In this document: piece by piece, positions 57,518-64,000 of the stretch
Layout of the letters: each line of letters begins with the position of its first letter
How positions within the stretch are numbered: position 1 is the first letter of the stretch
From: Paramacrobiotus metropolitanus
Taxonomy: Eukaryota; Tardigrada; Eutardigrada; Parachela; Macrobiotidae
DNA length: 64,000 nt
Assembly (NCBI RefSeq): GCF_019649055.1
Contig: NW_026570362.1
Span: 62,001-126,000, forward strand
Reading direction: 5' to 3'
Program-made: the position numbers and the translations under genes
Notes under the pieces: generated by a model
The model's input: the letters and a program-made list of their open reading frames with translations, nothing else
The model's database searches: none
What the model was told of the DNA's origin: nothing

Positions 57518-57803
57518 TTGCGTAATGATTTGGATTATCCTAATAACTATCCTTTATTTACTTTTCGGGATGGTACATTTCTTTATCGTTCTCGCTTCGC
57601 CGGCATGTTGAAGGCGCTTTTTCACGGTATTTCTACACTTGGCTGTATTACTCCACATAGCTTCCGTATCGGAGCTCCGACTACGGCTGCGAACTGTTAC
57701 CAGTCGGATATCTCTATTAAGCTCCGGTCGGTGGAAGAGCGATGCGTATCAAGATTACATCCGTTCGACCAAGCCTGTTGACGGTTTGCGGCCCTATGGT
57801 TGA
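57518..57803 (+). pseudogene. Tyrosine recombinase C-terminal fragment (DIRS/Crypton/Ngaro-like)
   Basis: The frame reads YPLFTFRDGTFLYRSRFAGM…LGCITPHSFRIGAPTTAA. After one extra base near 57721-57727 it continues in the next frame with GRWKSDAYQDYIRSTKP and a stop at 57801-57803. This is the C-terminal catalytic half of a tyrosine recombinase: the HxxR box (HSFR), the GRW box and the nucleophile Tyr (DYIR). Such enzymes mobilise DIRS, Ngaro and Crypton elements. The N-terminal half and any reverse transcriptase are absent, so this is a dead fragment. Confidence 0.8.
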
Positions 57804-58217
57804 TGGATTTGGGGGGTTGTTCGGGAAGTGTGTAATGGATCCGCTGCGTCGGTTACCTATTGTGGAGATGACCTACTAGATCCGCTGCGTCGGTTACATT
57901 GGTCATCGATACCATGCATTAACCCCCAAAGTTCCATGAAAGTCATTGCTGAGGTGCTCGCGGAGTCTGTCTTAACGTTACGTTTATTAAACCAATACGT
58001 TTTCGGTGAAGAGCGGAAACCCATGATTTATCCTACAACCCAGAGTGCATCACTTAAGAGAATACAAAACGAGACGTCAAAAATGAACAAAACTGAAAAG
58101 CTGAGCATGGCAAAATGATTTTTCCTACAAAGGAAGCAGCTCTTGATAACCAGCGATGACGAACCCGCGGTAAATTGTTAGCTGCTGGTTGCCTCGTTTT
58201 GCGGTGATACTGTTCCA
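57804..58217. other. Spacer with a small direct repeat
   Basis: GATCCGCTGCGTCGGTTAC occurs twice, about 42 bp apart, near 57838-57899. A 96-codon frame at 57828-58118 is not recognised and may be chance. Confidence 0.4.
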
Positions 58218-58327
58218 TCTTTTCCCTTGGTGTTGTGGCTTCGCACACTCTAAACGCCAAAGCCAGAATAAATAGTTAAATACCACAAACGCTATCCGCA
58301 TTGTCAGCTTTCGGTCCTATACACGCC
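58218..58327 (-). repeat. Shared 3' flank of F-box gene B
   Basis: Reverse copy of 26206-26311; identity ends at the same base as in gene A. Confidence 0.8.
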
Positions 58328-60758
58328 TCATACGCGGAAGAGTTCGTTAATGCCATAAATGGCCAGTTTGCTTAATTCGGATACATCCAGCAGCCGCAGA
58401 TCCACATTGTCCCACATCTGCAGCGCGCCATCCGGGTGGAAACCACTAAACCTGCAACACATAAGAGCCTGCAGATCTCGTTGCAAGCACTTGACTCTTA
58501 CGGGCCTACGGCGTTGTGATAATATACAATCTGACGATCTGGGTAGCTGCTAGATGTACAGTACTGCAGAAAACGCACGTGGGCGATACTGTTCGGGTTT
58601 GTCGTGTTGTTTCTTTAGCAACTGTTATTTCCAGTTGGTCTTCGCCTAGATTTGATTCCTGTTTTTGGAGTTGCGCTGCGATTCTGCCCAGCAGCGATAC
58701 AGTAGTAACAGTACTTCTTACAACTGTCAAACAGATACCGTAGCCGTTGGACGAAGTGGCGCCAGTGTAGAAGGCAGCGCTATGTAAGGTACTGATACGT
58801 TACAGGCGCTCTCTGCTATTCACATCACCTCACGAAGAGCAACACCCGTACAGCAACAATAGCCGTATAGCGTTATGCTTATGGGTGGGGTACGCACTGT
58901 GCATTCACACAACACCATCTTCAGGACCAATGTACACTTACAAGCATATATAGTTGCGTATGGATTCCCACTGTTCGGGATAGTCCAGAGTGCGCACCCA
59001 CCGCGCATGCACAGCCGTGACCTTTGCCAGCATTTCTCCAGTGACCGGCGGGAAGTTTTCGTTGAGGGCGTGCATAAAGCGCGCAGCCATGCGCGTTCGC
59101 CCTTCGCTGCAGCGCATCAGCAGCCGCGGAATGCTGATCTGCAGTTTGTCAATGTCCATTTCGCGCGACTCGAAAGTGAGATGCCGCATCAGTTCTTGCT
59201 CATTTGCATGCAGCGGATTGGCGGCCAGCTCTTGCGGCCCATACTGCTTACACTCGAATGCATAGTGCATTGTCGGTCCAAACAGATCGCCGACGGTCCA
59301 GTTGAACAGCACAATTGCCTGACAGACGTCTTTGTACGCCATCGCAAGTAGTGCGGCCGGATGTTTCAGAGGTTTTAGGGATGGACGTGGGATGTTCTCC
59401 GGCTTGCGGCTAATGTGGTCTTTGCAAACTATTAATGGCAGCCGGATTCGCATGCCTCTCAGCCACGTTAACAAGAAACCGATGTTACCGGGAGACGGGA
59501 ATCGCAAAACGGTCAAGCTGGTGGTGGCGGAAGTGATGGAGCGGCTCATGAGAGTGGCCGCCTTGAAGCAGTTGTCGCTGTCCGATTGCAGCTGCCAACA
59601 GCTTTCAAAGGTCATGCTGACGTTCTCCGTCATGCGGGGACTATCCAACAGCTGCTGCCACAAGGCGCACACTCTGTCGCAATAATAACCGGCGTGAGGC
59701 GACACTTACTCGTGAATTATCAAATCGCTCTTACCGTTTGGCGCGCATTTGGGAGTGCACGTCCAGATGGGCCAGAATATCGCTCAGGAGCGACGGCGTC
59801 AGCTGATGATTGGTTCGCAATGTATCACCCTCTAAACCTGAGGCAAGACGACAGGTTAGTGAGACATCCGTTAACAGCTGTTGCCCAATCTATACTTAAC
59901 GGCAGGCTACTAACCGGCTTCCTGTGGGAGGGCTCTTCGAGATCCAATTGATGGGAGGTCAACCCGGCTGCTTAAATGTGTCTGCAGCACACTGGCCAAC
60001 GTGACTTCCGGAGCCAGGGCAGCCGGCGCGTTCCATGCGCGACGCGCGTTCCACGTGCGACTGGCCAGAATAAACATGCACCCATCTGGCTGCACACGCA
60101 GGAAAAAGCGGCACTGGTACACTGTGGTCACCGCTATCCCGAGTGGTGGTTTAACAGCGTCGCGCAGGTGCTTGATGATGCGGAATTTATCGGAGGCGTC
60201 GCGCAGAACATTGTGGGCCTCCGGAAAGGGAATAAAGTGTTTGGTGTAGAGGAGACCGCTTGGTCTCTTCAACAGAGGCGGACCCCGAGGCGGCAAAAAA
60301 CCGGTAACTTGGGCTTTGTCGACAATTTCACAATTAACCGTTGGCATGGCTTCGTCACAGTTGCCGCAGTCGGATGGCAACTGCGTTATGATGTTGAACA
60401 AGTCGCAAGAGGCGTAACAACCAACCAGGTGACTCAGCCATGAAGCGGGTCGGAAGCGGAACGGACCGTTATCTTCGTCACGCAAGGCGACATAACATTC
60501 ACGGCTGTCTTTGTCATCGTCGTCTTTGTCGCTAATTGCTAGGCTCTCCCAGTAGTATGGCAACGTCCAGACACTGCCCATGTGGATCCAGCGCTCCGTG
60601 ACCTGCGTCGAGTCAAAGTGAATAAGGGCGCGTTCGCCGTCCATGTCTATGTCCTGAATGTATCCCAGCCACCAAGTGTCGTCTTCGTTCTTAACTGCCA
60701 CCGTGTTCTGGTAGCTCATCCAGTTAGCACCCGTCAACAGCGGCCGATACCGTGGCAT
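58328..60758 (-). CDS. F-box protein B, inverted paralog of gene A, four exons
   Basis: Exons in gene order are 60758-59915, 59837-59735, 59673-58942 and 58451-58328. Splice sites are at the same places as in gene A, all in phase, giving about 600 residues from MPRYRP. It has the same layout: N-terminal Tudor/Agenet-like module (WMSYQNTVAVK…WWLGYIQDIDMDG…ERWIHMGSVW), an F-box across exons 2 and 3, and a Leu-rich C-terminal part ending …FRV. Exons 2 and 4, both ends of exon 3 and all introns are almost identical to A. The second half of exon 1 (which includes an insert rich in Asp and Lys) and the middle of exon 3 are strongly diverged. An upstream GTG sits where A has its first ATG, so the shared start is MPRYRP. 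It is probably functional, as a putative SCF-type ubiquitin-ligase adaptor. Confidence 0.8.
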
Positions 60759-62400
60759 CGCGTTCTTAAATGTCGAATCCACCTTGAAAATGGTATAACG
60801 GCTTACAGTTACATGGAAAATATTTGTGTGAAGACATATCGAAAATTGTAACGAACTGTTTTGCGCGCCTACTTTTTACTGCTTAGTTTTTAATTAATGG
60901 TCCACCATCGGCATTTACATAGTTATGTGCTATTGCTATGTTTTGTCTGTAAATGACAAGGCGAGTCTGGGCCTCCGGCGTCGGTTTGCAAACGTCGAAT
61001 TGGTAGAAACTCAGATTCAGGACTTGATTTTAAAATTTCCGCAAAGCACATTCATGAGAGCTGGCACTTGCTTTCGCAAGATTTGCTTACACTCATACTG
61101 GAAATCCCATATTTATATTAAGAGTGGTCATTTTGCAATAATGGCATAAATCGGCCCCTGGTGTTAGTCTGCATTTGCGTAGTTTATGTAAAACATGATT
61201 GTTATTTGTGGGCGGCAGGTTCACTGTTCACTGAACCAAGAAGAAATATTACTGCTTTCATAAAGTTAATTATTAGAATAACTTTACTGTAACTGTGTTG
61301 AACATATTCGATCAACGGCTACTGTAACACTGTACAATACATAGTATCATATAAAATATATTACTGTACTATTATTATACTGAAATATTACTATTGTAAT
61401 GTTGTTTTATTATTATGAAAGTGAAACCTCTGAAGTACATACACCTCCGTACAGAAATTTTCGTACGTAATCAGGGGTGAACGGAATTCGAATTAGCTAC
61501 CCCCAGCCCCCTGGGGGGTAACTGTAGACTAGGGGCACTGATCCACTACGAAATGCTGTTTACATACTGCGCAATGGATGAACCCTTAAAAATACACGTA
61601 CTTTATTGGTCTACATACAAAACTACATTAGTTTGTGTGCACGTACAGAGACAAGAGCAGTTCTCTCGCACACTTTCAACCGAAAAGATTATTAAAACCT
61701 AACTCAGGATATAAAAATCTAGTGACTGCGAGTAAGTTCTCTTTGTTCCTTTGGATTTTGACCACTTTCCCATAAGAAAGTTTAAAATCTTCATTTCAGA
61801 AACAACGGTGGTACGCATCCACGAGGTGACTGCGTGCAGTTAAATGCTTATGCGGTACGGAGAATAAGTGTACGTGTACGCAACGCTGAGGTGTACATCA
61901 CGTAGAGGTTCCCCCCTGTACTTTAGTCTACGGCGTAATTCGGTACAGTATTTCTCGTACGTAATACATCGAGGGGTGTAACCAATTTCAGCTAGCACTT
62001 TCCCATAATTTGAAAATGAATTTTAAAGCTTCTGAAATTCATCTTAAAACTGGAAAAAAAGGTTCAAGAAGATCGGGTAATAACCAGAATTTTGGTACAC
62101 AACAATGCATTTAAACTTTTCACCCCTTTTAGTTCGCCATATCTCAGCAACCGGATGTTGCGCGCGCAAACGGTTTGTGGAACAAAATGCATAAAAATCA
62201 TTTAGCTTTCAACGACATAAAGTACAATGCTACAAGCCGAGCACAGATGAAAAAAAAATTTTAATTCTTGATTGTGCAGTATTGGCCGTAGTGGATTGAT
62301 TGAATGTTATGTCGCTGCGTGAGCACAGATGAATATAGGCTCACGATTGATGGTAAATTTAATTCGTGTGAACTTTTACATGTACTGTAATGCAGCGTTG
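60759..62400. other. Intergenic, nothing recognised
   Basis: AT-rich sequence without a supported frame or repeat family. Confidence 0.4.
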
Positions 62401-62820
62401 TCAGAATGAAAACATTGTATTAAATTTAGCGAGGGCACCGGGAACATTGCAGTAATCGTTTATGAAATTTGGCCTGTTAACAGGGCTTTCAGTGTAACGT
62501 TTACGGTATACTTGTGCTAGATTTCTGCGCTTATATCGATGCAAATGTGGACTCAGGTTGGTGCGTTCGATATTGGTAGAAACAGGTCGTTGAAATCTTA
62601 ATACAACTTTAGGATCGGGACGTGTTCTCTGAACAGTAACTGAAGCACAGTGGTCGTAACCACTGTATGCTGTTTTCACTGTCATTTTGCATCGCATTTT
62701 GCTGTGCACCACTATGCCCGTAGTTACAAAGCAGTCCACGCTAGACCTATGACATCCATGGTAACAAGTGTTTGGGCGTAACAAAATAAAGTTAGCGAAG
62801 TACCAACAGTCCAGGAACAC
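62401..62820 (-). CDS. Unrecognised 139-codon ORF
   Basis: An ATG-started minus-strand frame gives a basic protein with a hydrophobic N-terminus (MFLDCWYFANFILL) and several Cys (CYHGCHRSSVDC). It could be a small secreted protein or chance. There are no splice sites, homolog or repeat evidence for either. Confidence 0.25.
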   Translation of the reverse strand: MFLDCWYFANFILLRPNTCYHGCHRSSVDCFVTTGIVVHSKMRCKMTVKTAYSGYDHCASVTVQRTRPDPKVVLRFQRPVSTNIERTNLSPHLHRYKRRNLAQVYRKRYTESPVNRPNFINDYCNVPGALAKFNTMFSF

Positions 62821-63364
62821 TCGCCGCAGCCTGAAGATTCTGCTGCACTTTAAATCAGCAAAATCGAGTGATTAGAAGCTGCGATCACTGGCCGGGAAGA
62901 AGAGGGGCCGAAATTCTGGCACAGATAATTAGTATCCTTATAATTACAAAAAAGTAATTCGGAGTGCGCAAAAACGAGTTTGGATGTACTTTGGATGTAC
63001 CCAATTCTGACACCATGTACCGGCCATTTTCCTTACTCAAACTCTTGCGCCTTGCGCAATGCACATTTTGGGACTAAACCGTCAACCGACATCTCAAAAG
63101 AACAAGAAACTTTTTGATACCAAACAGGCTATTTTTTATGAGATCTGAGATAAAATCGACCCTCTTCAATTTGTCGCACGCAAAGCCTAAGATCTCAGGC
63201 TACGGCTACCGTGAAAGCTGATCAGTGAAGTTTAAATCAGCGCATATTCACCAAAATATGAGACTTATACCACCTAGTAGAATAAAATGTGTATATTTTA
63301 ATAACTTTTTTATTTTCCGGTAAATATTACTAATTTTGTGTGTCTAATAATCAACCAAACCAAG

Positions 63365-63801
63365 TATGGAAAAACGTTCCGTGACGTCTACGCGCACACA
63401 TCAAAGATGCCGCCCATCGCGCACCTGAGATACGGATCTTCTCGAATGCTGATCGCGGATATGCTGCATCGCATGGTTATCAGTTGGCAGATCATATCCG
63501 CGGATTCAGTGCGAGCTAAATTGCAGTCGGCTGTATCTTCCAAGCAGTGAACGGCGTAATTTTTATTTCTGGTTCTACGAACCAGAAAAACTGATGTTCA
63601 GAGAATTCTAGAATTAAAAACCATGAAGATAATAATGATGTGTCGGCGCCCTATGTATAACGAAAATTAGAGCGAATAAAAATTATTCTTTTATTGCTAA
63701 CGCAGCTGCCGTACAGATCGGAGTGAAGATCGGTATCTCAGATGCGCGATGGGCGGCAATTCTGACGTGCGCGCGTAGACGTCACCGAACGTTCTCCCAT
63801 A
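63365..63801. mobile_element. Foldback/MITE-like element
   Basis: The left arm from 63365 (TATGGAAAAACGTTCCGTGA, then CGTCTACGCGC and GCCGCCCATCGCGCA) is matched in reverse at about 63710-63801 with a few mismatches. The outer TA on both sides suggests a TA target duplication. The short frame at 63338-63550 is contained in the left arm and core. Confidence 0.75.
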
Positions 63802-64000
63802 ATTATTTACTTTCGACGATTACTAGTATAGAAGGTCGTAACCGCCCTTAATGCAAGCGAGCGAGCGTGTAAGAGTTTTTTCATACAAACCTGCGTTGGA
63901 TAAAACATCAACAACAATAAACATGCGATGGTCTGTCTTACAGTTCCCAGTTGTATCATATGCTGAGAACATATCAGTAAGCTGTTTACGTCAGACGTGC
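63802..64000. other. Window end, nothing recognised
   Basis: No supportable frame. Confidence 0.3.

Overview
This is a gene-poor, transposon-rich stretch of an animal nuclear genome. Genes carry GT-AG introns of about 60 to 1,100 nt, and the products are typical metazoan proteins (transportin-1, a ZDHHC3/7-type palmitoyltransferase, an RPAC1 RNA polymerase subunit, cytosolic aspartyl-tRNA synthetase, a chitin-binding peritrophin-type protein). The chitin-binding gene and a small family of unusual F-box proteins suggest an ecdysozoan. A eutardigrade is my best guess, but that is an inference from protein flavour and was not tested.

Layout. 1-3.0 kb: the edge of an unrecognised minus-strand exon, then a 2.5 kb Mutator-like element with long terminal inverted repeats (TIRs) and a 9-bp target duplication (TSD). 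3.5-6.9 kb: ZDHHC-type gene, minus strand, five exons. 7.9-15.6 kb: transportin-1, plus strand, fifteen exons that join in phase into a 903-residue protein; these two genes diverge from a shared upstream region. 16-23.7 kb: mostly non-coding, with a relic of an F-box family member, a detached LINE tail and a foldback repeat. 23.8-26.2 kb: F-box gene A, plus strand, four exons. 26.3-32.2 kb: broken gene pieces (a Ser/Gly-repeat ORF with an internal stop, a BTB-BACK relic, an acidic exon, a Ser/Arg-rich tail gene behind a TA microsatellite). 33-35.7 kb: aspartyl-tRNA synthetase, minus strand, apparently dead. 37.6-39.7 kb: RPAC1, plus strand, intact. 40.4-46.6 kb: a two-exon chitin-binding protein gene with a complete 5.2 kb LTR element in its intron and a mariner-type MITE inside its second exon. 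47.2-50.6 kb: a 5'-truncated CR1/L2-like LINE with one frameshift. 50.6-57.3 kb: satellites (a 10-bp array, modules with a GCGCGCTAGCGCG palindrome, a foldback array, and a GC-rich array of about 90-bp units built around GGCTTATAAGCC). 57.5-57.8 kb: a frameshifted tyrosine recombinase fragment. 58.3-60.8 kb: F-box gene B, minus strand, an inverted duplicate of gene A. 63.4-63.8 kb: another foldback element.

Most notable: F-box genes A and B, facing each other across 32 kb, share near-identical introns and framework exons but differ strongly in two protein blocks. A third fragment of the family lies at 16.5 kb. With the BTB-BACK relic, this looks like a turnover zone for ubiquitin-ligase adaptor genes. 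The housekeeping genes (transportin-1, ZDHHC, RPAC1) look intact. The aspartyl-tRNA synthetase and chitin-binding genes show lesions that need checking against transcripts or a second assembly.
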